Positions 1 through 8,028 of a stretch of DNA of 32,453 nt are shown in pieces. Both the position numbers and the translations under genes were made by a program. Numbering within the stretch: the first letter of the stretch is position 1; every line of letters begins with the position of its first letter. The stretch is from an uncultured Bacteroides sp. GTDB taxonomy: Bacteria > Bacillota > Clostridia > Lachnospirales > Lachnospiraceae. The notes beneath the pieces are model-generated. The model was not told the DNA's origin, made no database searches, and was given only the letters and a program-made list of their open reading frames with translations. The stretch spans positions 1-32,453 of the forward strand of contig CAMBEF010000005.1 in NCBI GenBank assembly GCA_945865495.1, read 5' to 3'.

Positions 1-6
1 GTACTT

Positions 7-60
7 ATGCGGCGTATTCTGCCGCATTATGTACCGCTGCCAGCTCTAAGCAGCGAGAGC
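7..60. other. cluster of inverted repeats before the GntR gene
   Basis: ATGCGGC (7-13) pairs perfectly with GCCGCAT (21-27) across a 7-base loop. GCTGC (36-40) can pair with GCAGC (50-54), and GCTCT (43-47) with AGAGC (56-60); these last two overlap and exclude each other. No T-run follows, so an intrinsic terminator is not supported. It may be a structured 3' or 5' untranslated region of a transcript cut by the window edge. No coding frame could be recognised in 1-134. Confidence 0.3.
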
Positions 61-98
61 GTGTCTGCGTTGATTTGCTGATTTGCCCCTCATCAGAC

Positions 99-126
99 TA
101 TTTATAATAACTTATTTATAATAACT
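99..126 (+). repeat. perfect 14-bp tandem repeat in the gntR promoter region
   Basis: TATTTATAATAACT occurs twice head to tail (99-112 and 113-126). Each copy contains a perfect -10-like TATAAT (103-108 and 117-122). The array ends 20 bases before the AGGAGG ribosome site of the downstream regulator, so it is probably a duplicated promoter core or a repeated operator. No good -35 hexamer stands at 17 bp from either copy. Confidence 0.6.
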
Positions 127-164
127 TCATTACTATGAAACTTTACAGGAGGTATAACAAAAGA

Positions 165-818
165 ATGCAAATAATGTCATCATTGCAGCAGGAAGCTTAC
201 AACTATATCAAGAATCTGATTCTCACCAATCAGTTGGATGTTAATTCTCTGTACTCGGAGACGAAACTCTCAAAGGAGCTTGGAATATCGAGGACGCCTA
301 TGCGTGAAGCACTTCAGTGCTTAAGCCAGGACGGATATATCACTGTTGTTCCGAGCAAGGGATTCCGTATAAGACAGCTTAATCAGAAGGATATGAAGGA
401 AACTATACAGATAAGATGCGCTATAGAAGGCTTCTGCACACAATGTCTGGCTGCGGATGTTAATACCGCAAGAGGTCAGAAGACTATACGGGAGCTTGGT
501 AATATCCTTGAATTGCAGCGACGCGCTGCCGATGATGATGATAATTATGAGACATTTATAGATTATGACCATCAGTTCCATCTGCTTCTGGTCCAATATA
601 TAAAGAATGAAGAGGTCAACCACATTTTCCAGAGGTTAATGTATCTGATAAGACTTACTTCGCAGTCCGCCCTTGCTGTAGAAGGACGTGTTACCGGCAC
701 AATGGACGAACACGCGAAGTATTATGAATATCTTAAGAATGGCAATGGCAATGATGCTTACAAAGTACTTATCGACCATCTTATGATGCCGCTTAATGTT
801 GTAAAAACTACAAAGTAG
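165..818 (+). CDS. GntR family transcriptional regulator, FCD (FadR) subfamily
   Basis: A one-component repressor or activator expected to sense a small carboxylate or amino acid and bind DNA as a dimer. The first ~70 residues form the GntR winged helix: the stretch with SKELGISRTPMREAL is the typical recognition helix, and SKGFRIR closes the wing. The remaining ~140 residues are the all-helical FCD ligand domain (RCAIEGF near its start, DYDHQFH and a late DEH that probably supply metal ligands). I chose ATG 165 because AGGAGG (147-152) lies 12 bases upstream; the ATG at 135 lies before that site, and ATG 174 is also possible. The neighbour is a convergent amino acid symporter ending 18 bases away, which may or may not be its target. 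The ligand is not deducible. Confidence 0.85.
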   Translation: MQIMSSLQQEAYNYIKNLILTNQLDVNSLYSETKLSKELGISRTPMREALQCLSQDGYITVVPSKGFRIRQLNQKDMKETIQIRCAIEGFCTQCLAADVNTARGQKTIRELGNILELQRRAADDDDNYETFIDYDHQFHLLLVQYIKNEEVNHIFQRLMYLIRLTSQSALAVEGRVTGTMDEHAKYYEYLKNGNGNDAYKVLIDHLMMPLNVVKTTK

Positions 819-819
819 T
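807..819 (-). terminator. weak terminator-like hairpin for the symporter gene
   Basis: Read on the minus strand, ACTAC-TTT-GTAGT is followed by TTTTA. The stem is only 5 bp and lies inside the last codons of the convergent GntR gene. It is plausible as a short terminator for the AGCS transporter transcript, but weak. Confidence 0.3.
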
Positions 820-836
820 ATTGGCGGCAGTATTTA

Positions 837-2234
837 TCAATGCCCTGCGCCTTCTCCTGCAAAGTATTCCTTTACAAGCTTTACTACTACACCGGAAAGC
901 AGGAATACGGCAATCAGGTTAGGTATCGCCATAAGCCCGTTGAAGGTCTCCGCAATGCTCCACATAAGTCCAAGATCCATCGTTGCTCCTACGATTGCAA
1001 CAAGTGAATATACAAGCATAAACGGCTTGTTCACCCCGGTCCCGAACAGAAACTCTATACATCTTGCTCCATATAAGCCCCAGCCTATAATTGTTGAGAA
1101 TGCAAAGCAGCACATTGCCACTGCCGTGAATACCGATACCCAGCTTCCGTAGGTAGTGGTAAATCCGAGAATCGTAAGCTCTGCTCCCGCCGCAGCGCCA
1201 TATTCGACAGGCACTCCGCTGCAAAGGATTACCAATGCAGTCATGGTACAGATTACGATTGTATCAACAAACACTTCAAATATTCCAAAGAATCCCTGCT
1301 TAACCGGCTTTCTTGTATCCGCACATGCATGCGCTATCGAACCTGTACCAAGTCCTGCCTCATTAGAGAAGATTCCTCTCGAAACACCCTTCTTCATGCT
1401 CATAAAAAAGCTCCCCACAGCGCCTCCTGTGATTGACGCAGGATTGAAGGCTCCTTCAAATATTGCAGCAAACACTCCCGGAATATTGCGGTAATTCAAT
1501 ACTATTACTCCGAGTGCAAGCACTATGTAAACCAGAGCCATAAACGGCACAAGCTTCTCCGTTACCTGACCTATACGCTTAACTCCGCCGAGCAGGATAA
1601 ATGCAAGTACAACTGCAATAACAATTCCTATGATAAGATTAACTGTTCCGACAGCATTGGAGGATATAACATTGTAATTATAAAGTGCCGTATCAATCGC
1701 CGTAGTAATTGTATTCACCTGTGTTGCATTACCTGTTCCAAATACCGTGAGCACACCGAATGCTGCAAACAGATACGCAAGCCAGTGCCAGTTTTTACTG
1801 AGTCCGTTCTTAATATAATACATTGGGCCGCCTACAAGCTCACCCTTCTCATTGGTCTCCCTGAAATGCACCGCAAGTGTTACCTCTGAAAACTTAGTAC
1901 ACATTCCAAGCACAGCCGATACCCACATCCAGAATACCGCACCCGGACCGCCTATCGCAATTGCGCCTGCTACTCCTGCTATATTACCCGTCCCAACAGT
2001 TGCAGCAAGTGCAGTGCACACCGCCTGAAACGGGGTCATTGCTCCGTCAGACGCATCTCTTTTACGCAGCATTCTTCCTATTGTCACCTTCATCGCGTAA
2101 GGAAACTTTCTTATCTGTATAAAATGTGTTCTGCAGCTTAATACAAGGCCGACACCGATAATGCATATCATTGCCGGTATACCCCAGATAAAATTATTAA
2201 CCGCTGAATTTACCGATTCAATTACTGATAACAT
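837..2234 (-). CDS. alanine/glycine:sodium symporter, AGCS family
   Basis: An integral membrane carrier that imports alanine and/or glycine with Na+. The 465-residue length is normal for the family. Family hallmarks include the N-terminal stretch ending in SCRTHFIQIRKFPYAMK, the glycine-rich ATVGTGNIAGVAGAI segment, GGPMYYIKNGL, and FSNEAGLGTGSIAHACA, with about ten hydrophobic segments. ATG 2234 is preceded by GAAAGG (complement of 2245-2250). It is probably monocistronic; a candidate promoter is listed separately. The neighbouring genes are regulators (GntR downstream, LytTR divergent upstream), either of which could control it. Whether alanine or glycine is preferred cannot be told from sequence. 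Glycine freed by the bile salt hydrolase at 20 kb would be one possible substrate, an inference only. Confidence 0.93.
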   Translation of the reverse strand: MLSVIESVNSAVNNFIWGIPAMICIIGVGLVLSCRTHFIQIRKFPYAMKVTIGRMLRKRDASDGAMTPFQAVCTALAATVGTGNIAGVAGAIAIGGPGAVFWMWVSAVLGMCTKFSEVTLAVHFRETNEKGELVGGPMYYIKNGLSKNWHWLAYLFAAFGVLTVFGTGNATQVNTITTAIDTALYNYNVISSNAVGTVNLIIGIVIAVVLAFILLGGVKRIGQVTEKLVPFMALVYIVLALGVIVLNYRNIPGVFAAIFEGAFNPASITGGAVGSFFMSMKKGVSRGIFSNEAGLGTGSIAHACADTRKPVKQGFFGIFEVFVDTIVICTMTALVILCSGVPVEYGAAAGAELTILGFTTTYGSWVSVFTAVAMCCFAFSTIIGWGLYGARCIEFLFGTGVNKPFMLVYSLVAIVGATMDLGLMWSIAETFNGLMAIPNLIAVFLLSGVVVKLVKEYFAGEGAGH

Positions 2235-2269
2235 ACTATAAAAACCTTTCTAAATTAAGATACTTAAGC

Positions 2270-2298
2270 AGTTTAACAGAGAAACTAAATTTGGGCAA
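2270..2298 (-). promoter_or_regulatory. candidate promoter of the AGCS symporter
   Basis: On the minus strand TTGCCC (2293-2298) and TAAACT (2270-2275) are separated by 17 bases and lie about 35 bases before the start codon. Each hexamer matches the sigma-A consensus at four of six positions, so support is modest. Confidence 0.35.
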
Positions 2299-2336
2299 AT
2301 TTTTAATAAATGTATCATGTTTTGATTAACTTTGAT

Positions 2337-2365
2337 ATGACACATTGCACGTTTTATTGTATAAT
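2337..2365 (+). promoter_or_regulatory. promoter of the LytTR/GHKL two-component genes
   Basis: ATGACA (2337-2342) and a perfect TATAAT (2360-2365) are separated by 17 bases, about 50 bases upstream of the response-regulator start. This is a near-consensus sigma-A promoter. The 2235-2415 intergenic stretch therefore carries divergent promoters; no riboswitch-like structure was seen in it. Confidence 0.7.
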
Positions 2366-2415
2366 CACTACAAACACTGTTACGCTTTGGGATTGGAAGG
2401 GGAGGAGAATCTTTT

Positions 2416-3147
2416 ATGCGTTTTGCAATTGTTGATGATATTCCTGCCATGCGGCAGGAACTTAAAGATGTCATATATGAGTACTGCCGCATTGCAGATA
2501 CCGGAGCCGATATCTGCTGTTTTGACAAAGGTGAAGCATTTATCGAGGCATTTGTTCCTTACAGCTATGATATAGTTTTTATGGATATATATATGAAAGG
2601 CATGAATGGAACCGATGCTGCTTCTTTAATGCGGCAGTCCGATAACCGCGTTATTCTGATTTTTCTTACATCAAGCCATGACCACATGGCAGATGCATTC
2701 AATGTACATGCATTCCACTATATTGAAAAACCATTATCTAAAGAGCGTGTGTGCAGTTGTCTGGATGATGCGTTCAGGCTTATTCCGCATGATGAAGCAT
2801 ATATAACTTTTACGTCGGGTAATGTTAATGTACGCCTTGATTACAAAGATATAGTATTCATAAAGGCAGACCGCCATTATACAATTATATGTGACTGCAG
2901 CAATAATATTTACCAGCCGTATATCTACTTTACCGCACTTACCAAACCCCTTATTGGTGATGAGCGCTTTTTGCAGTTAAGCCGCGGGATTCTGTGCAAC
3001 ATGGATTATATAACGGGCTTTTCAAAAGACTGCTGTAACCTCTCCAATAATACCTTTCTCCCAATAACTATACGCAACGCCAAAAAGCTGGAGCAGGAAT
3101 GGCGTAATTATACTTTTGACAAGCTGCACCGATTCGTCGACAGATAA
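2416..3147 (+). CDS. LytTR-family response regulator (AgrA/LytR type)
   Basis: A DNA-binding response regulator. Residues 1-120 form a receiver domain with acidic pair D7/D8, phospho-acceptor D57 in VFMDIYMKGMNG and conserved K105 in IEKPLSKE. Residues ~130-240 form a LytTR domain (KDIVFIKADRHYTII near its start, then LSRGILCNMDYI) of the beta-sheet DNA-binding type. ATG 2416 follows GGAGGAG (2401-2407) at ideal spacing. It is transcribed with the sensor kinase that begins 47 bases downstream, so it should receive phosphate from it. Such pairs in Firmicutes often respond to peptides or cell-surface signals, but no autoinducer peptide gene was found here. Because the kinase frame is broken, this regulator may be unpartnered in the sequenced cell. 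Confidence 0.9.
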   Translation: MRFAIVDDIPAMRQELKDVIYEYCRIADTGADICCFDKGEAFIEAFVPYSYDIVFMDIYMKGMNGTDAASLMRQSDNRVILIFLTSSHDHMADAFNVHAFHYIEKPLSKERVCSCLDDAFRLIPHDEAYITFTSGNVNVRLDYKDIVFIKADRHYTIICDCSNNIYQPYIYFTALTKPLIGDERFLQLSRGILCNMDYITGFSKDCCNLSNNTFLPITIRNAKKLEQEWRNYTFDKLHRFVDR

Positions 3148-3194
3148 CATGATTTTTCTCCAGATTTTATCTCATTTTATGACCGGAGGTTTAC

Positions 3195-4516
3195 ATGAAT
3201 TACATATCATTACTTTTTCAGTTTTCTGTTTTAATACCGTCAGCATTTTTATGCTACCTTCCCATGAGGCATCAGCTGCGCTTTCCGGCATGGAAGATTC
3301 TTATTTCATTAACGCTTATTATGTGTGCGCTCATTCCCTCATGTGCTGCATTATCAAGACTTCTTGGCAGCGATTCAAATTACATAATGCTGCCCGTAAT
3401 GGCTCTTATGTTTTTTTGTATAATCACACTCTGCATACTTCTGCAGCGCAGAATCTTGCCATATTTCTTCTTGCATCGGCGCTTATGTCATTTCCGGCTG
3501 ACTTCTCACTTGCAATTGATGCGTTAATTCATCCTGACGGCACAATGTATTCAAGCTGTATAGTTGCAACAGGAACCCAGCTTTTATTAAGTATTATCTT
3601 TGTCATTATATCAGGCTGGTTCATATACCAATACATGGGACGTCTTGTAGACTTAATACCTAACCCGGCAACATGGGCTGCAATGATTCCGATTCCGGTT
3701 ATATTCACACTTATCAATATTGAAATACGTCCTCACTATTATTCAACACTCTACACAAACAGGATATTTGAAATATATATATTTATACTGATTATATGCC
3801 TGATGCTGATGATCATATTCTATGCCAGTTTCTACCTCATTGCCATGGATATGGTCAAAAATTCACAGGAACGTGAACGCATGCGCCTTCTTGAGATGCA
3901 ACAGCTCCAATATCAGAAGCAACAGGAATATATTAGGGAAAATTCGCGGCTGCGCCATGATTTCCGGCAGTCGATTGCCGTAATCAGGAATCTTGTACAG
4001 ACCTCCAATTATGACGCACTCAACGACTACATCAAAGACTATACGGACAATATTCCACACAATGATACTACATCATACTGCAATAATATCTGTATCAATG
4101 CCCTCCTGAATTACTACTCGGATGTAATGTCCCGCAATAATATCGAACGCAGCTGGAAGATCGAACTGCCTGATAATCTTTCAATAACGGATACTGAACT
4201 GTGCGGCATGCTTGGCAATCTTCTTGAAAATGTCTGTAGTGCATGCACAACTGTCACTGACGGGCCACGCTACCACAACATGTCTGTCTGCATAATGCAT
4301 GGTGATGAGCTCTACATTGTATCAACCAATAATTTTGACGGCAGGACTAATTTTCATGACGGCAGCTACCATTCAACCAAACCCGGAGCATTTGCTGCCA
4401 GCCAGTGCGGAATCGGCCTGGCGTCTATCCGCACAACTGCACAAAAATATGGCGGTATTGCAAGATTTCACAATACCGCCAATGAATTTTTCACTGATAT
4501 AATGTTCAAAATATAA
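3195..4516 (+). pseudogene. GHKL sensor histidine kinase split by a -1 frameshift at T7
   Basis: The start is ATG 3195, preceded by GGAGG (3185-3189). The first 72 codons encode hydrophobic membrane segments typical of this kinase family, but after the T7 run (3411-3417) that frame loses family character and stops at 3527. The other frame resumes the protein immediately: LAIFLLASALMSFPADF, more membrane helices, a coiled linker, the phospho-acceptor H in RLRHDFRQ (CAT 3955-3957), the N-box GNLLENVCSAC and the G-box GIGLASIRTTAQKYGG. Adding one T would give a continuous 440-residue protein. An apparent upstream start at 3116 overlaps the regulator gene and lacks a ribosome site, so I rejected it. 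The tract may be a sequencing error, a phase-variable switch, a slippage site or true decay; all downstream catalytic motifs look intact. Confidence 0.8.
4443..4491 (-). terminator. strong terminator hairpin inside the kinase 3' end
   Basis: TGGCGGTATTG (4450-4460) pairs perfectly with CAATACCGCCA (4471-4481), an 11-bp stem with a 10-base loop. On the minus strand it is followed at once by TATTTTTG (U-tract over 4443-4447), fitting termination of the phosphodiesterase gene that ends at 4520. On the plus strand a T5 run lies at 4487-4491, so it could also act on the kinase transcript, but there it would fall before the kinase stop codon at 4514-4516. Confidence 0.7.
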
Positions 4517-4519
4517 TGA

Positions 4520-6811
4520 TTATCTTATGTTATATCTACTTTCAAACTCTTTCACCTGCACAGGCTTTGAGAAGAAATATCCCTGGAACATATTACAGCC
4601 CATATCTTTGAGCATATGAACCTGTGATTCCTTCTCAACGCCTTCTGTTATTACTTCCATTCCAAGCTTTCCCGCAAGACTGATTATACTCTCAAGGATA
4701 TCACGCCCCTTAAGTTCATTCTCCGAAGCACGTAAGAATCCCATATCAATCTTGAGTACATCTGCGCTTATATCCTTAAGCATGTTAAGTGATGAATAGC
4801 CGCTTCCAAAGTCATCAATCTCAATCTTGAAGCCATATTTCTGGAGGCGTCTTATTATCTCCATGTTCTTCTCAAAATCCGACATAAGTGCCGTCTCGGT
4901 TATCTCTAACTTAAGCTTGTCCGGATTAATGTTATACTTATCTGCAAGCCCCGTAAATGTCTCATATACATCAACAAGATAGAAGTCCTTGGTAGAGATA
5001 TTAACCGATATGTGATACTGCGTATAACCCTTTCTCTTCCATTCTCCAAGCTTCTCGGCTGCTTTCTCCCACATATATCTGTCAAGCTTGTATATAAGCC
5101 CTGCTTTTTCAAGGACATCTATAAATACCGCCGGTGAAAGAAGTCCTCTATCAGGATGCTGCCATCTTACAAGTGCTTCTGCTCCATAAGCCTTGCCCTT
5201 ATAATCAACCTGTGGCTGGAGGAACATAACAAACTCATTATTATCGATTGCTTTCTCGAACTCCCCGATTATTCGTCTTTCTTCTATTGAACGCTCGAGA
5301 AGCTCATTATTGTAATATGCAACATACTTCTGATAACTGTTCTTTATTGTTTCACTTGCGATATTAGCCTTATCACACATGATACTTACCGGCTCATCTA
5401 TGTCATCAATCTCATAGACACCTGCAAATATATGAAGCTTGAATGAACTGCTTTTGAATTCTTCCTGCATAAGTCTTACACATGACATTATATGCTCTTC
5501 AATCTTATGGTCAGACGGGACAAGCATTGCAAATCTGTCATTCTGTATCCTTGCACACAGGTCCCCTTCACGCTGGTATGCCTTCATAAGCTCGCCCTGC
5601 CTTATAAGAACACTGTTGCCCTTCTCAATTCCAAACAGTTCATTGACGAACTTAAAATCACGTATATTGCTGCATATCATGCTATACTTTCTGTCCGGAT
5701 TGCTGCGCAGCATCTTTCTTGTCTCTTCATAAAACTGGTCTCTGTTAAGAAGTCCTGTAAGACTGTCATGTGATGCCTTGTACTTTTCACTCTCCAGCGT
5801 TGCAATTGCATCAGATATATCATTTACAATAAAGTAATCACATATGTGATTATTCTTCTCGTCAAGAATTCTCTTGTACTCTATCTCATAATATCTCGAA
5901 CCTGATGCTGAGTTAACCGGAATATCATACTTCATATAATCTTTACGCGTGTCTTTATGCTTCTCAATCCACTTCCTGTACTCAGCCTCAAAATCACCAT
6001 GTGCTTTGCCGCTATGCGAGCTGTCTGATGCATACATCACATCTGCAACATCATTGCTGTATATACATCTGCCACGATTATCAAAGCATACGATTCCACT
6101 GTTCATATCCTTAATTATGAGCGACAGCATATTCTCTATCACCTCATTCGGTACGTACTGGAATGTAAGATAATATATAAGCATTGCCATGAAGCCAAAT
6201 ACCGGCATTGACAGATCATATATTGAATTATTGCCTATGGTTATTATATCAAGTGTAAATGCAGCTATAAGAACCAGAAGTATCATCTCATACCTGAATC
6301 TGTAGAATCTTGATGACTCAACTATCATAGTCAGATATGCGAGCATTACCACTATAATGCCAATGTAGTTATATATAAAGTGCGCTTTATATACCAGGCT
6401 TGCCTGATTAAACACTACATTGATCGCATCCGCTGATATATTGTCAATATAAAACATATTATGCGTCCATGTATTAGAAATCATCATTACCGTATCGAAC
6501 GCAGAATATACAAACATCGCTATTTTGACAAACCGCACTCCTTTGAACAGACCTGTGTAATACTGTGTGTAATACATGAGTGCTATAATAAGCCAGTCGA
6601 ATATGGCATATGTAAGTCCTGCACATAATGTCTTTATCATATTACCCGGGACAAATGTATATATTGCGAATACTATTCCGCATATAAATGAACCCAATTC
6701 GTATGCAAATGTTGTCTTAGCGAGTATTCCTTTTTTCCTGAATGCCAATACTGAACATGCTCCCAGAAGAAAAATCTCTACTGCAACCAATATCCCATAA
6801 GCTATTTTCAT
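4520..6811 (-). CDS. membrane c-di-GMP phosphodiesterase: 7TM-PAS-degenerate GGDEF-EAL
   Basis: Predicted to degrade cyclic di-GMP at the membrane. Order of domains in 763 residues: about seven membrane segments (1-220), a PAS-like region (~230-335), a GGDEF domain (~345-500) and an EAL domain (~510-760). The GGDEF signature is replaced by QNDRF (423-427), so cyclase activity is not expected; the domain may only bind GTP. The EAL domain keeps EAL (545-547), VNIS, EITE, DDFGSGYSS (666-674), KID, TEGVE and QGYFFSKP, so hydrolase activity is likely. I chose ATG 6811 because GGGAGA lies about 7 bases upstream, rather than a TTG at 6829. It is transcribed alone, divergent from the dehydrogenase gene and convergent with the kinase gene only 3 bases away. 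Confidence 0.9.
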   Translation of the reverse strand: MKIAYGILVAVEIFLLGACSVLAFRKKGILAKTTFAYELGSFICGIVFAIYTFVPGNMIKTLCAGLTYAIFDWLIIALMYYTQYYTGLFKGVRFVKIAMFVYSAFDTVMMISNTWTHNMFYIDNISADAINVVFNQASLVYKAHFIYNYIGIIVVMLAYLTMIVESSRFYRFRYEMILLVLIAAFTLDIITIGNNSIYDLSMPVFGFMAMLIYYLTFQYVPNEVIENMLSLIIKDMNSGIVCFDNRGRCIYSNDVADVMYASDSSHSGKAHGDFEAEYRKWIEKHKDTRKDYMKYDIPVNSASGSRYYEIEYKRILDEKNNHICDYFIVNDISDAIATLESEKYKASHDSLTGLLNRDQFYEETRKMLRSNPDRKYSMICSNIRDFKFVNELFGIEKGNSVLIRQGELMKAYQREGDLCARIQNDRFAMLVPSDHKIEEHIMSCVRLMQEEFKSSSFKLHIFAGVYEIDDIDEPVSIMCDKANIASETIKNSYQKYVAYYNNELLERSIEERRIIGEFEKAIDNNEFVMFLQPQVDYKGKAYGAEALVRWQHPDRGLLSPAVFIDVLEKAGLIYKLDRYMWEKAAEKLGEWKRKGYTQYHISVNISTKDFYLVDVYETFTGLADKYNINPDKLKLEITETALMSDFEKNMEIIRRLQKYGFKIEIDDFGSGYSSLNMLKDISADVLKIDMGFLRASENELKGRDILESIISLAGKLGMEVITEGVEKESQVHMLKDMGCNMFQGYFFSKPVQVKEFESRYNIR

Positions 6812-6946
6812 ATATATCTCCCTAGCCAAAAAACTGTTACATATTACCTATAAAATGATACTTTTTTACCTACATATTTTAAAACTATTGTCATTATTTG
6901 TAAATATCCACAATCTACAAACAAAATTCCTTATTACATTTTTTTT

Positions 6947-6983
6947 TGCAAATATTGCATATTTTTTTCTTCAGTGCTATTAT
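6947..6983 (+). promoter_or_regulatory. D-LDH promoter with overlapping palindrome
   Basis: TTGCAT (6955-6960) and TATTAT (6978-6983) are 17 bases apart, about 50 bases before the dehydrogenase start. A perfect inverted repeat, TGCAA-ATA-TTGCA (6947-6959), covers the -35 element and would place a bound repressor over RNA polymerase. The palindrome does not resemble the Rex box I know (TTGTTAA/TTAACAA). The 6812-7032 intergenic region also must hold the promoter of the divergent phosphodiesterase gene, which I could not locate confidently. Confidence 0.6.
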
Positions 6984-7032
6984 TAGCCGATATGAATATG
7001 GACAAAATTCGGCACAGAAATGGAGGCCAGCT

Positions 7033-8019
7033 ATGAAAATATTTTTTTATGCACTAAGAAGCTATGATGAACTTATTTTTGTTAAGAAATTCCACGAACA
7101 GTATTCCTTTGATTATGATTATACGGAAGAATATCCTTCGCTTGAGAATGCACATCTTGCAGACGGCTGCGAAGCAATATCAATCATAACCAACACAATG
7201 TACCCGGAACTTCTTGATGAGTTCTACAAACACGGTGTCAGATACATCTCAACAAGAAGCATCGGCTATGAACATATGGATCTTGAATATATGCACAAAC
7301 TTGGTATGCGTGGCGCACATGTAACCTACTCACCTAACAGTGTTGCCAATTATACGATAATGCTTATGCTTATGGCATGCCGCAATGTACCATTTATAAT
7401 GCGTCACGCCGAAGAACAGAATTTTACACTGAAAGGCAAGATGGGAAAAGAGTTATCCACATCTACTGTAGGCGTAATTGGAACAGGTAAGATTGGAGAA
7501 ACCGTAATACGCCATCTTGCAGGATTCGGATGCCGTATTCTTGCATATGATCCATATCCGAAGAAGTCTCTTGACGGCATCGCAGAATATGCTGGTCTTG
7601 ACAGAATATATGCTGAATCTGACATTATAACACTTCATGCCCCGGGTGCTGCCGAGAATCATCATATGCTTGATTCCACAGCATTTGGCAAAATGAAAGA
7701 CGGCGTTATCATCGTTAACGCCGCCCGTGGTTCACTTATTGATACTGCTGCACTTATAAGCGCCATTGAGAGCCGTAAAGTCGGTTTTGCAGCTCTTGAT
7801 ACATTTGAGAATGAGACAGGCCTTTATTATCTTGACCACGAATATGCCATAATGGATAACCACAACCGTGCAATCCTTAACTCATTCCCTAACGTAATAC
7901 TTTCACCTCACATGGCCTTCTATACAGAACAGGCTGTATCTGACATGGTGGGCAATTCAATTCTCGGACTACTTGCATTTGAGAAAGAGGATGATAATCC
8001 TTTTGAGGTAACTCACTGA
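7033..8019 (+). CDS. D-lactate dehydrogenase, D-2-hydroxyacid family, VanH-like
   Basis: NAD-dependent reduction of pyruvate (or a related 2-keto acid) to D-lactate in the cytosol. The 328-residue protein has the Rossmann motif GVIGTGKIG (147-155) and the catalytic set R232 (NAARGSL), a Glu at 259/261 (DTFENE) and H293 (SPHMAFYTEQ). The stretch GVRYISTRSIGYEH, YSPNSVANYT and the ending NVILSPHMAFYTEQA resemble VanH-type dehydrogenases closely. ATG 7033 follows GGAGG (7022-7026); the frame is open further upstream but without a ribosome site. It stands alone, 1.4 kb from ddl on the opposite strand. Fermentative D-lactate production is the default role; supplying D-lactate for a depsipeptide cell wall is possible but the nearby ligase looks like a D-Ala-D-Ala enzyme. 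Confidence 0.85.
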   Translation: MKIFFYALRSYDELIFVKKFHEQYSFDYDYTEEYPSLENAHLADGCEAISIITNTMYPELLDEFYKHGVRYISTRSIGYEHMDLEYMHKLGMRGAHVTYSPNSVANYTIMLMLMACRNVPFIMRHAEEQNFTLKGKMGKELSTSTVGVIGTGKIGETVIRHLAGFGCRILAYDPYPKKSLDGIAEYAGLDRIYAESDIITLHAPGAAENHHMLDSTAFGKMKDGVIIVNAARGSLIDTAALISAIESRKVGFAALDTFENETGLYYLDHEYAIMDNHNRAILNSFPNVILSPHMAFYTEQAVSDMVGNSILGLLAFEKEDDNPFEVTH

Positions 8020-8028
8020 TACAATGCT

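Noticed and set aside
3116-3194. Upstream start for the kinase at 3116, giving a 466-residue protein
   Set aside because: It overlaps the regulator gene out of frame, lacks a ribosome site, and its first ~100 residues do not look like a membrane sensor; ATG 3195 with GGAGG in the other frame does.
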